A stretch of DNA of 38,035 bases from Cohnella fermenti (GTDB lineage Bacteria > Bacillota > Bacilli > Paenibacillales > Paenibacillaceae). The translations under genes and the position numbers were made by a program. The notes beneath the pieces are model-generated. The model saw only the letters and a list, made by a program, of their open reading frames with translations, was not told where the DNA came from and did not search any database. The stretch is from assembly GCF_004801405.1 (NCBI RefSeq), contig NZ_SSOB01000068.1:1-38035 (forward strand). Direction: 5' to 3'. Of this stretch, positions 1 through 6,726 are shown piece after piece (within the stretch, counting starts at the first letter, position 1; each line of letters starts with the position of its first letter).

Positions 1-24
1 CGTGAAGGTGACAAATTACCCTGA
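1..24 (+). CDS. Possible last codons of a gene truncated by the window edge
   Basis: Frame 1 from the first base reads seven sense codons (R-E-G-D-K-L-P) and then TGA at 22-24. The frame is open to the window edge, so it could be the tail of an upstream gene. The only support for coding is what follows: three consecutive hairpins that resemble the RNA scaffold found downstream of tnpB genes in IS200/IS605 elements. Seven codons are too few to assign a family. Confidence 0.2.
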   Translation, partial: REGDKLP

Positions 25-122
25 GCCTGAACAACCTTGTTGTCAGGCTGGCGTCTTTAGGCGCAGTTTGGCAACAAGGGGTTATACCCCAAGAGCAAAC
101 CACCCGTTGGACGGGTGGTTAT
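25..122 (+). ncRNA. Candidate omega-RNA scaffold / right end of an IS200/IS605-type element
   Basis: Three stem-loops follow one another. CCTTGTTG (35-42) pairs with CAACAAGG (72-79), enclosing a small GCGTC/GGCGC hairpin. GGGG-TTATA-CCCC lies at 78-90. AACCACCCGT-TGG-ACGGGTGGTT lies at 98-120. A possible gene end sits just upstream at 22-24. TnpB genes of IS200/IS605 elements are known to be followed by a hairpin-rich omega-RNA that ends at a subterminal hairpin of the right end. The last hairpin followed by TATGATTG fits that picture, but this is inference. On the minus strand the same hairpin followed by TTTGCTCTT could instead act as a weak terminator. Confidence 0.35.
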
Positions 123-319
123 GATTGCGGTTGGGCAGCGTGCGGGGGAGTTGTGCGGCAAATCCGCACAGCGGAGCCCACAGCCGGAGCGAGGCGCAAA
201 TTGTAGTTGGAATTTCGATCTTATTCGCTCGGGGCGCCCCAGCCGGACTCTTACAAGCGGCCTGGAACCCTCCGAAAAAGTCGATGAAGCGCCATACCGC
301 CGCCGTATGCCAGGAATTT

Positions 320-489
320 ATGTGAAATTTCACATTCGTGCACCTCGATAACGGGTCGTTTGGGCGATTATATGTGAAAAATAGCATACATAGAGAAAAG
401 GCACGCTCGAATTGCCGGATGTATGCGAAAAATCACATAAAACGCGGCGATTGCCTTCGATTCGAGCCGATGAATGTGAAAATTCGCAT
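320..489. repeat. Palindrome cluster A: four A-loop palindromes at 51-52 bp spacing
   Basis: Four 16-bp imperfect palindromes of the form ATGYGA-AAAA-TCRCAT begin at 320, 372, 423 and 474, that is 52, 51 and 51 bp apart. The first has the symmetric core ATGTGAAATTTCACAT. Modules 1 and 2 are entered by TTTATG or TATATG, and modules 3 and 4 leave through CATAAAA, so the outer flanks are inverted relative to each other. The module 2 exit (CATACAT) and module 3 entry (ATGTATG) are also complementary. The same composite recurs at 14735, 21769 and 25449 with partly conserved spacers. The stretch 121-319 before it shows no gene or recognised element. Confidence 0.85.
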
Positions 490-575
490 AAAATCGTAAA
501 AGACACAAACGTCAACGGGCCAGGGGAGCGAACCGCATCGCGGGGGAGTGGGCAGTTTGTTAACGGCTGCTTGCG

Positions 576-600
576 AGAATGACGGGAAAACCGTCATTCT
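576..600. repeat. Perfect 10-bp hairpin with a GAAAA loop
   Basis: AGAATGACGG (576-585) and CCGTCATTCT (591-600) are exact inverted repeats around GAAAA. The layout GAATG...AAAA...CATTC is the same as in the neighbouring repeat arrays. The spacing to them (about 106 and 73 bp centre to centre) does not match their 51-bp rhythm. There is no T-run on either side, so it is not an obvious terminator. Confidence 0.6.
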
Positions 601-648
601 GCTCCGTCAGGGGGCGACGGGGGACGGGCAACTCGGGCAACGAACTGG

Positions 649-876
649 CAAATGCCTAAAAAATAAGCATTCAGAGGCGGAGGTGAGGCTATCGGCGGCT
701 GAATGCCTAAAAAATAAGCATTCAAGGACGCGGAAGGAGCCGGCAACGAATGAATGCTTAAAAATTAGTCATTCATCGGCCTCTGGAGCTTTGATTATCG
801 TTGAATGCTGAAAAATCAGTCATTCATCGGCCTCTGGAGTTTCGCGTATCGTTGAATGCTTAAAAATTAGCCATTC
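649..876. repeat. Palindrome cluster B: five GAATGC-type hairpins at 50-51 bp spacing
   Basis: Five copies of a 23-25 bp palindrome, consensus TGAATGCYTAAAAAWTARGCATTCA, lie at about 649-673, 700-724, 751-775, 802-826 and 853-876. Start-to-start distances are about 51 bp (50-51). Copies 3-5 also share spacer sequence (ATCGGCCTCTGGAG occurs twice). The core differs from cluster A, but the layout (GAATG, A-rich loop, CATTC) and the period are the same. Compensating changes are visible: CTG pairs with CAG in copy 4, where other copies have CTT/TAG or CCT/AAG. No credible gene lies in 490-1064. Confidence 0.85.
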
Positions 877-990
877 CGAACGCCCCGCCCCTGGCACCTC
901 GAGAGTACCCTTGAATGAGCACCAGCTCCCGCCGCCACCCCCAATTATGGCTAAATCGCGTCTTTTCCTCCAACACTAAGCGAAAAACGC

Positions 991-1019
991 TTGCAAAAGT
1001 TGTCTGACAACCTGATAAT
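991..1019 (+). promoter_or_regulatory. lutABC promoter with FadR-type operator in its spacer
   Basis: TTGCAA (991-996) and GATAAT (1014-1019) are separated by 17 bp and make a good sigma-A promoter. Inside the spacer, GTTGT-CTG-ACAAC (999-1011) is a perfect inverted repeat. Its core TTGTCTGACAA fits the TNGTNNNACNA pattern reported for LldR/LutR-like regulators of lactate genes. The regulator gene lies at the far end of the operon (4050-4760), so repression by steric block and autoregulation are likely. An AAGCG-AAAAA-CGCTT hairpin (978-992) overlaps the -35. Confidence 0.65.
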
Positions 1020-1064
1020 GTGATTAGATGTTTACGATATTATGCGATCGAGGTGCCAAACAGC

Positions 1065-1793
1065 ATGAAAGTCTCCTTGTTTATTACATGCTTGAGCGAC
1101 GCGATTTTCCCGCGGGTGGGGGAAGCGATGGTTCGCGTGCTGGCGAAGTACGGAGTCCGGCTCGAATTCCCGAAGGTGCAGACGTGCTGCGGTCAGCCGG
1201 CGTTCAACAGCGGGTATTGGGACGATGCGCGCGAGACGGCGAAGACGATTCTGAACGCATTCGAGGACAGCGACTTCGTCATCTCGCCGTCGGGCTCGTG
1301 CACGGGGATGATTCATCATTACCCGAAGCTGTTCGAGAACGACCCGGCGAACAAGGCGCGGGCACTGAAGCTTCAGGAGAAGGCGTTCGAGTTCACGCAA
1401 TTCCTCGTGCAGGTGCTTGGCGTGACCGACGTCGGGGCGGTGTTCCCGCATAAGGTGACGTATCATCCGTCCTGCCACGGCAGCCGCCTGCTCGGCATCA
1501 AGGACGAGCCGATGGCGCTGCTCAGCCATGTGCAGGGGCTCGAGTTCGTGCCGCTTCCGTTCGCGGAGGATTGCTGCGGGTTCGGGGGCACGTTCGCGGT
1601 GAAGATGGCGGACATCTCGGGTGCGATGGTGTCGGAGAAGGTCGATCATATCAAGGAGACCGAAGCCGAGGTGCTTGTCGGGCTCGACATGGCGTGCCTG
1701 ATGAACATTGCGGGCAATCTCAGGTATCGGAACGAGCCGGTTAGGGTTATGCATCTGGCCGAGCTGCTTGCGGAAGGGGCGAAGCTGGCATGA
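1065..1793 (+). CDS. lutA: L-lactate utilization protein LutA (CCG-domain Fe-S oxidoreductase)
   Basis: LutA is one of three subunits (LutA, LutB, LutC) that oxidise L-lactate to pyruvate in Bacillus-type bacteria. The 242-aa product has the two cysteine-rich CCG modules of this family: Cys9 with CCG at 41-43, and a second CCG near residue 170 followed by FGG. The cytoplasmic protein most likely carries an Fe-S centre on these cysteines. The start at 1065 is chosen because GAGGTG (1050-1055) sits 9 bp upstream. The in-frame ATG at 1020 overlaps the promoter's -10 region and is unlikely. The gene overlaps lutB by 4 bp (ATGA), which implies translational coupling. The annotation is firm from motifs, length and gene order. 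Confidence 0.93.
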   Translation: MKVSLFITCLSDAIFPRVGEAMVRVLAKYGVRLEFPKVQTCCGQPAFNSGYWDDARETAKTILNAFEDSDFVISPSGSCTGMIHHYPKLFENDPANKARALKLQEKAFEFTQFLVQVLGVTDVGAVFPHKVTYHPSCHGSRLLGIKDEPMALLSHVQGLEFVPLPFAEDCCGFGGTFAVKMADISGAMVSEKVDHIKETEAEVLVGLDMACLMNIAGNLRYRNEPVRVMHLAELLAEGAKLA

Positions 1794-3304
1794 GCGCGAA
1801 GGGAGCACTCGGAACGGTCAAGGGACGGGCGGAGCTGGCGCTGAACGACGAGTTCCTGCGGAAGGCGGTCAAGTTCACGACTGAACGTCTCCGGAATGGG
1901 AAGAAGAACGCAGCGAGCGAGCACGGCAACTGGGAGCTGTGGCGGGAGCGCGGTCGGGCGATTCGCCTGCACACGATCGCTCACCTGGACTATTATCTTA
2001 ATCTGTTCGTGAACAACGCGAGGGCGAATGGCGTTCACGTTCACTTCGCGGATACGGGCGCGGACGCGGTGCGGATCGCGATGGCGATCGCCGAGCGCAA
2101 GAGCGCGAAGACCGTCGTGAAGTCGAAGTCGATGGTGTCCGAGGAGCTGCACCTGAATGCGGCCTTGGAGAAAATCGGGGTCGAGGCGATCGAGACGGAC
2201 CTTGGCGAATACATCATCCAGCTCGCGGGCGAGACTCCGTCGCACATCGTCATTCCGGCGATCCACAAGAACCGGTATCAGATCGCCGATCTGCTGTCCG
2301 AAGTAGCGGGGGAGAAGCTGGAGGCGGATACGACGGTGCTGGCCGGGTTCGTGCGCAAGAAGCTGCGGGAGAGCTTCCTGGAGGCGGATATCGGCATGAC
2401 CGGCTGCAACTTCGCCATCGCCGAGACGGGCTCGATGGTTCTCTTCGAGAACGAGGGCAATGCGCGGATGGTCACCACGCTGCCGAAGACGCAGATCACG
2501 CTGATGGGGATGGAGCGCATCATCCCGTCGTTCCAGGATCTCGAGGTCATGGCGACGCTGCTGCCCCGCTCGGCGACCGGCCAGAAGCTGACGATGTACA
2601 TGTCCGCCATCTCGGGACCGCGGCGCGGCGAAGACGCGGACGGCCCGGACGAGATGCACATCATCATCGTCGACAACGGACGTTCCTTGCAGCTCGGCGA
2701 TCCGGAATTCCAGGAGCTGCTCAACTGCATTCGCTGCGGCGCGTGCCTGAACGCCTGCCCGGTGTACCGCCACATCGGCGGCCACGCCTACGGCGGCACG
2801 TACAGCGGCCCGATCGGCGCGGTGCTCACGCCGGCGCTGAACAAGAACATCGCCGAGTGGGACGACATCGCCAACACGTCCAGCCTGTGCGGCGCCTGCT
2901 ACGAGGCGTGCCCGGTCAAGATCCCGCTGCACGACATGCTCGTCTACCTTCGCCGCCGCAAGGTCGAGAAGGGGCACGGCAACAAGATCGAGAGCGCGGG
3001 CATGAAGGGCTTCTCGACGCTGCTCGGCAACGCGAAGCGGTTCCGCACGGTCGTGAAGCTCGGCCAGATCGGCCAGAAGCTTGTCGTTCGCGACGGCGGC
3101 ATCCGCACGAAGCTCGGGCCGCTGAAGGGCTGGAACTCCTATCGGGTAACGCCGAGCCTGCCGAAGAAGTCGTTCCGCGAGAACTGGGCGACGCTCGACC
3201 AGCAGATCCGCGCGGATCTGAAGGAGATGAGCCCGGAGATGAAGCAGCGGGTCGAAGACGCCGTTAAGCGGAGAGGGCAAGGGGGAGGTCATCATCATGG
3301 CTGA
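1790..3304 (+). CDS. lutB: L-lactate utilization iron-sulfur protein LutB
   Basis: This 504-aa protein is the electron-transfer subunit of the lactate oxidation complex. The N-terminal ~300 residues form the LUD domain. Two ferredoxin-like cysteine clusters follow: CIRCGACLNACP near residue 313 and CGACYEACP near residue 367, each ending in the CP typical of 4Fe-4S sites. A basic C-terminal extension (the DUF3390 type of LutB) ends in a His-rich GGGHHHG tail. The length is slightly above the ~475 aa usual for LutB. The start ATG lies inside the lutA stop (ATGA overlap) and the stop overlaps lutC by 8 bp, so the three genes are translated as one unit. Confidence 0.94.
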   Translation: MSAKGALGTVKGRAELALNDEFLRKAVKFTTERLRNGKKNAASEHGNWELWRERGRAIRLHTIAHLDYYLNLFVNNARANGVHVHFADTGADAVRIAMAIAERKSAKTVVKSKSMVSEELHLNAALEKIGVEAIETDLGEYIIQLAGETPSHIVIPAIHKNRYQIADLLSEVAGEKLEADTTVLAGFVRKKLRESFLEADIGMTGCNFAIAETGSMVLFENEGNARMVTTLPKTQITLMGMERIIPSFQDLEVMATLLPRSATGQKLTMYMSAISGPRRGEDADGPDEMHIIIVDNGRSLQLGDPEFQELLNCIRCGACLNACPVYRHIGGHAYGGTYSGPIGAVLTPALNKNIAEWDDIANTSSLCGACYEACPVKIPLHDMLVYLRRRKVEKGHGNKIESAGMKGFSTLLGNAKRFRTVVKLGQIGQKLVVRDGGIRTKLGPLKGWNSYRVTPSLPKKSFRENWATLDQQIRADLKEMSPEMKQRVEDAVKRRGQGGGHHHG

Positions 3305-4022
3305 TTCGCACCAAGAGTGGCTGAAGCAGATGGAGGAGCAGTCCAAGGCCAAGCAGACGTCCTTTATGGCGGGAATCGCGCAGCGACTCGGCCATCCTGC
3401 GATGACGAAGGCGCCGGAGCATCCGTTCCGCGGCGCTCCGGACTTCTGGAAGGAATTCGAATGGGATCGCGAGGAGAAGATCGAGCGATTCTCCGCCAAC
3501 TGGCAGAGCGTCGGCGGCCATGTGGCGAGATTGGCCGATATGAACGCGGCGCGCGACTTCATCGCGGACAAGGCGCGCGAGATGGGCGCGAGGTACATCG
3601 TCCGCCAGAACGAGCCGGAGCTGGAAGCGCTCGGGCTGGAGGCGGCGATTCCGGACGCGAGCATCTCCGTCTGGAACACCGATCCGGACGTCTACTGGAA
3701 GGCGCGCTCCGCCGAAGCCGACTTCGGCATCGTCATCGCCGACCATTCCGTCGCCTACACCGGATCGGTCGTCGTGAAGTCGTCGAAGGACAAGGGACGC
3801 TCGGTGTCGCTGCTGCCGACCGTCATGATGATTATCATCCCCGTCGATCAGATGAAGACGCGGCTCGGCGAAGTGCTGTCGGCGTTCGACCAGGGCGGCC
3901 GCGAGAGCTTGCCGGCGGGCATTCACTTCATCACCGGACCGAGCCGTTCGTCGGACATCGAGAACGATCTGACGATCGGCGTACACGGGCCTGGCGTCGT
4001 TTACGCTCTTCTAGTAGGATAG
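3297..4022 (+). CDS. lutC: L-lactate utilization protein LutC (LUD domain)
   Basis: The 241-aa product is the third subunit of the lactate oxidation system and consists mainly of one LUD domain. Typical family stretches are ISVWNTDPDVYW, the FGIVIADHSVAYTGSVVV region around residues 140-160, and the C-terminal FITGPSRSSDIENDL block that ends in GVHGPG. It starts 8 bp inside lutB, with the ribosome binding site AGGGGGAGG inside the lutB 3' end. No signal peptide or membrane segment is visible, so it is cytoplasmic. The gap to the regulator downstream is under 30 bp, which suggests cotranscription. Confidence 0.93.
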   Translation: MADSHQEWLKQMEEQSKAKQTSFMAGIAQRLGHPAMTKAPEHPFRGAPDFWKEFEWDREEKIERFSANWQSVGGHVARLADMNAARDFIADKAREMGARYIVRQNEPELEALGLEAAIPDASISVWNTDPDVYWKARSAEADFGIVIADHSVAYTGSVVVKSSKDKGRSVSLLPTVMMIIIPVDQMKTRLGEVLSAFDQGGRESLPAGIHFITGPSRSSDIENDLTIGVHGPGVVYALLVG

Positions 4023-4049
4023 AGAGAAGAACGGAAGGAGATGTCTGGC

Positions 4050-4760
4050 GTGGAAGTCACCCCGCTTACGAAACGGAACCATTACGAAGAGATCACGGAG
4101 CAACTGAAGCGCCAGATTCTGGAGGGCAAGCTGAAGGTCGGGGATAAGCTCCCCTCGACGAAGGCGATGTCGGAGCGCTTCGGCGTCGGGCGCTCGACGA
4201 CCCGCGAGGCGCTCAGCGCGCTGAAGGCGATGGGGTTGATCGAGATTCGGCAGGGGGGCGGCTGCACAGTTATTCGCTCCGAGCCGGAAGCCGAGATCAA
4301 GCTGCCGGAGCTTGAGGCGCTGCGCCTGAACCGGAAGACGCTGCTGGAGCTCATCGAGGTGCGGCAATCGCTCGAATCGTCCATCGCCTCGCTCGCCGCG
4401 GAGAAGCGCACGGACGAAGACGTCCGGGCGCTGAAGCGAATCGTGAAGGAGATGGCGCTCGCCGTCGGGGACGATCTCGAGGGCGAACGGACGGACATCG
4501 AGTTCCATCTTGCGCTCGTCAAGGCGACGCACAATTCGATGCTCTCCAAGGTGCTCGATTCGATCATGACGCCGATGGAGCTGGCGATCCGCGAGGTGCG
4601 CCGCGTCGAGCTGTATGCGAACCGGACCGTCGCGGAGAGGCTGCTGGAGGAGCATTCCGACATCGCGGCCGCGGTCGTCTCGCGCAATCCGGAAGCGGCG
4701 GCGGAGGGCATGAAGCGGCATCTGCGCAACATCGAGAGGATTCTGCTCAAGTACTTATAG
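4050..4760 (+). CDS. lutR: GntR-family (FadR subfamily) regulator, probable LutR
   Basis: The N-terminal winged helix (about residues 8-70) has the family pattern QILEGKLKVGDKLPS, then ERFGVGRSTTREAL, then LKAMGLIEIRQGGG. The remaining ~150 residues are the all-helical FCD effector domain, including the FHLALVKATHN metal/ligand motif. Regulators of this type control lactate genes and release DNA when lactate or a related acid binds. A GTG start at 4050 (236 aa) is preferred because GGAAGGAG (4033-4040) directly abuts the ATG at 4041 but lies 9 bp from this GTG. Position after lutC and the operator-like repeat at 999-1011 support a role in lut control. The symbol is inferred from context. Confidence 0.8.
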   Translation: MEVTPLTKRNHYEEITEQLKRQILEGKLKVGDKLPSTKAMSERFGVGRSTTREALSALKAMGLIEIRQGGGCTVIRSEPEAEIKLPELEALRLNRKTLLELIEVRQSLESSIASLAAEKRTDEDVRALKRIVKEMALAVGDDLEGERTDIEFHLALVKATHNSMLSKVLDSIMTPMELAIREVRRVELYANRTVAERLLEEHSDIAAAVVSRNPEAAAEGMKRHLRNIERILLKYL

Positions 4761-4791
4761 GAGGAAAGTCCCAGCTCTGTCAGGCTAAGTC

Positions 4792-4820
4792 TTGTCAGTC
4801 TCGGCGGTATCCCCTATAAT
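4792..4820 (+). promoter_or_regulatory. Sigma-A promoter for the DoxX-like gene
   Basis: TTGTCA (4792-4797) and a perfect TATAAT (4815-4820) are 17 bp apart. It lies 31 bp after the regulator's stop codon and about 80 bp before the next start, so the DoxX-like gene probably has its own transcript. Confidence 0.7.
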
Positions 4821-4899
4821 TCGCCTATAGGACTAATCGGAGTTGTATGCAACCGGATAGCCGGCAATCCGGTCCAGTCGTTATAGGAGGGCGTTACTC

Positions 4900-5250
4900 T
4901 TGCCAATCGTCGTGTTGCAGATTCTGCTTGTCGCCGCGTTCCTGGTCGGCGGACTCTCGAAGCTGGCTGGCGCGAAGCCGCAACTGATTAATTTTCAGCG
5001 GTGGAGATTGCCTCCGGCGATGCGTTACGTGACCGGCGTCGTCGAATTGCTCGGGGCGGGAATGATGCTGCTCGGCATCTGGACGCACGGCTTCGCGGCC
5101 TGGGGCGGCATTCTGTTGGCGGGGACGATGATCGGCGCGATGTTCGTCCACTTCCGCGTGCAGGACAAGTTCTCCCAGTGGTTTCCGGCCATCGTCTTCT
5201 TATGCGTGTCCTTGGCCGTGACCATCAACTATGCCTCGTACTTATTCTAG
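4900..5250 (+). CDS. DoxX-like small membrane protein
   Basis: The 116-aa protein has four hydrophobic segments: residues 2-20, a segment around 42-60, one around 65-85, and one near the C-terminus (FPAIVFLCVSLAVTI). The first ends in the FLVGGLSKLAG pattern common in DoxX/DoxD-like proteins. The start is TTG at 4900, 9 bp after GGAGG (4886-4890). Such proteins are linked to redox or thiol homeostasis in some bacteria, but this one gives no clear substrate clue. It has its own promoter and terminator, so it is monocistronic. Confidence 0.75.
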   Translation: MPIVVLQILLVAAFLVGGLSKLAGAKPQLINFQRWRLPPAMRYVTGVVELLGAGMMLLGIWTHGFAAWGGILLAGTMIGAMFVHFRVQDKFSQWFPAIVFLCVSLAVTINYASYLF

Positions 5251-5275
5251 CCTGTCGGACCAATGGAATTCAGGG

Positions 5276-5304
5276 AACCGAACGCGTTGCGTTCGGTTTT
5301 TTTA
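5276..5304 (+). terminator. Intrinsic terminator after the DoxX-like gene
   Basis: AACCGAACGC-GTT-GCGTTCGGTT forms a perfect 10-bp stem (5276-5298) followed directly by a T-run to 5303. It ends the 4900-5250 transcript and separates it from the dGTPase gene. Confidence 0.92.
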
Positions 5305-5386
5305 CATTTTCCTCACATGTACTGGCGAACAATACGGAAAACCAATACAATACGAGAAATGGTTCGAATTCCGAGGTGACGACGAG

Positions 5387-6712
5387 ATGACGCAGACGAA
5401 TGTACGCAAGCTGAGATTGTTCGATACGGAGAATATCCATTCGGGGGACGACCGGGACGAATACGAGAAGGACTATTCCCGCTTGATCCAATCCCCCGCC
5501 TTCCGAAGATTGCAGGGCAAGTCGCAGGTGTTCGGCGCCGGCTCCGGCGATTATTATCGCACGCGGCTGACGCATTCCTTGGAGGTGTCGCAGATCGCCC
5601 GCGAGGTGGCCCGGCGGCTCGGCAAGAGCTGCCCGTTCCTCGCCCGCAAGCTGCATCCGGGCCTCATGATCGACCCCGAGGTCGTCGAGGTGGCCGCGCT
5701 TGCCCACGATCTGGGCCATCCTCCGTTCGGCCATAAGGGCGAAGAGGTTCTGAACGACTTGCTCCAGAAGGAGATGGGGCAGAAGTACGAGGGCAACGCT
5801 CAGAACTTCCGCATTCTGATGTTCCTCGAGAAGCGCGCGGGCAGCGACAGCGGGCTGGACCTGACGGCAGCCGCCTTGCTCGGCGTGAACAAGTACCCGT
5901 ACTGCCTAGACGAGCCCGGCCGGCTGAAGGGCGTGTATCGCCGCGAGTGGGAGGGCATCGAGTACCTGCGCGGGCTGTGGGGGATGCCGGAGGGCTGTGC
6001 GACGCTCGAGGCTCAACTGATGGACCTGTGCGACGACATCGCGTATTCGACGCACGATCTCGAGGACGGCATCCGCGCGGGCAAGATTCCGGTCGGAACG
6101 GACTTCTCGGAGGACGATCGGATCGTGTCCCACCTCATGCAGGAGATCGTCGACGACCCCGGCAACAAGGAGATGAACTGGGACGGCATCGACCTGAAGG
6201 CGACCGTGAAGGTTGTGCTGAGCCAATTCGTGCGCCAGTGGGAGGAGATCTACGCCGAGAACGGCCGCGACACCTCGCGGACGAGACGGGAGATCAAGGC
6301 GCGCTGGGTGCGGAAGTTCGCGAGCCAGGTGGGCATTATCGACGATCCGGACAAGGGGTGGAAAAGAGTCACGTTCGTACGCGAAGGCGAAGAGGACCTG
6401 GAGCTGCTGCGGACGATGGAGATTCTGAAGAAGCTGGCTTGGGTGACGCTGATCAAGGACTTCCGCGTGCAGCGCCTCCATAAGCGAAGCGAGGTCATCA
6501 TTCGCAGGCTGTGGGACAGCTTCAAGGAGTACGAGACGGGCAATCTGATCATTCCGCCGGATTGGCTGGAGAGCTACGAGCTGCAGCGGGGCAAGTGGCC
6601 GTGGGAGCGCATGGTCGCCGACTACATCGCCGGAATGACGGACGCGTACGCAGAGAAGGTGTACGGGGAGTTCTTCGCGAGCCGCTCGGGCTCGATCTAC
6701 GAACGGGATTGA
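5387..6712 (+). CDS. HD-domain deoxynucleotide triphosphohydrolase (dGTPase-like)
   Basis: The 441-aa product belongs to the dGTPase/dNTP triphosphohydrolase branch of the HD superfamily, which cleaves dNTPs to deoxynucleosides and triphosphate. Seen directly: RRLQGKSQVF (41-50), TRLTHSLEVSQIARE with metal ligand His63, the HD pair at 107-108 in AHDLGHPPFGHKGE, and DLCDDIAYSTHDLEDG near 211-223, which supplies the last metal ligand. The ATG at 5387 has GAGGTG (5373-5378) 8 bp upstream. A longer open frame extends upstream through the terminator at 5276-5304 and is not real. The FAD oxidoreductase starts only 14 bp downstream, so the two are probably cotranscribed. Confidence 0.88.
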   Translation: MTQTNVRKLRLFDTENIHSGDDRDEYEKDYSRLIQSPAFRRLQGKSQVFGAGSGDYYRTRLTHSLEVSQIAREVARRLGKSCPFLARKLHPGLMIDPEVVEVAALAHDLGHPPFGHKGEEVLNDLLQKEMGQKYEGNAQNFRILMFLEKRAGSDSGLDLTAAALLGVNKYPYCLDEPGRLKGVYRREWEGIEYLRGLWGMPEGCATLEAQLMDLCDDIAYSTHDLEDGIRAGKIPVGTDFSEDDRIVSHLMQEIVDDPGNKEMNWDGIDLKATVKVVLSQFVRQWEEIYAENGRDTSRTRREIKARWVRKFASQVGIIDDPDKGWKRVTFVREGEEDLELLRTMEILKKLAWVTLIKDFRVQRLHKRSEVIIRRLWDSFKEYETGNLIIPPDWLESYELQRGKWPWERMVADYIAGMTDAYAEKVYGEFFASRSGSIYERD

Positions 6713-6726
6713 CGGGAGAGTTGGTT

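Noticed and set aside
548..811. 87-codon frame through palindrome cluster B
   Set aside because: The repeating ECLKNKHS peptide simply reflects translation of the DNA repeats; no ribosome binding site.
1646..3679. Long minus-strand open frame opposite lutB/lutC
   Set aside because: It is an antisense shadow produced by high GC. It overlaps three well-recognised genes, has Arg/Ala/Leu-rich low-complexity sequence and no ribosome binding site.
5231..5386. N-terminal extension of the dGTPase-like gene
   Set aside because: It contains the intrinsic terminator at 5276-5304, and the conserved protein begins at the ATG with a proper ribosome binding site at 5387.
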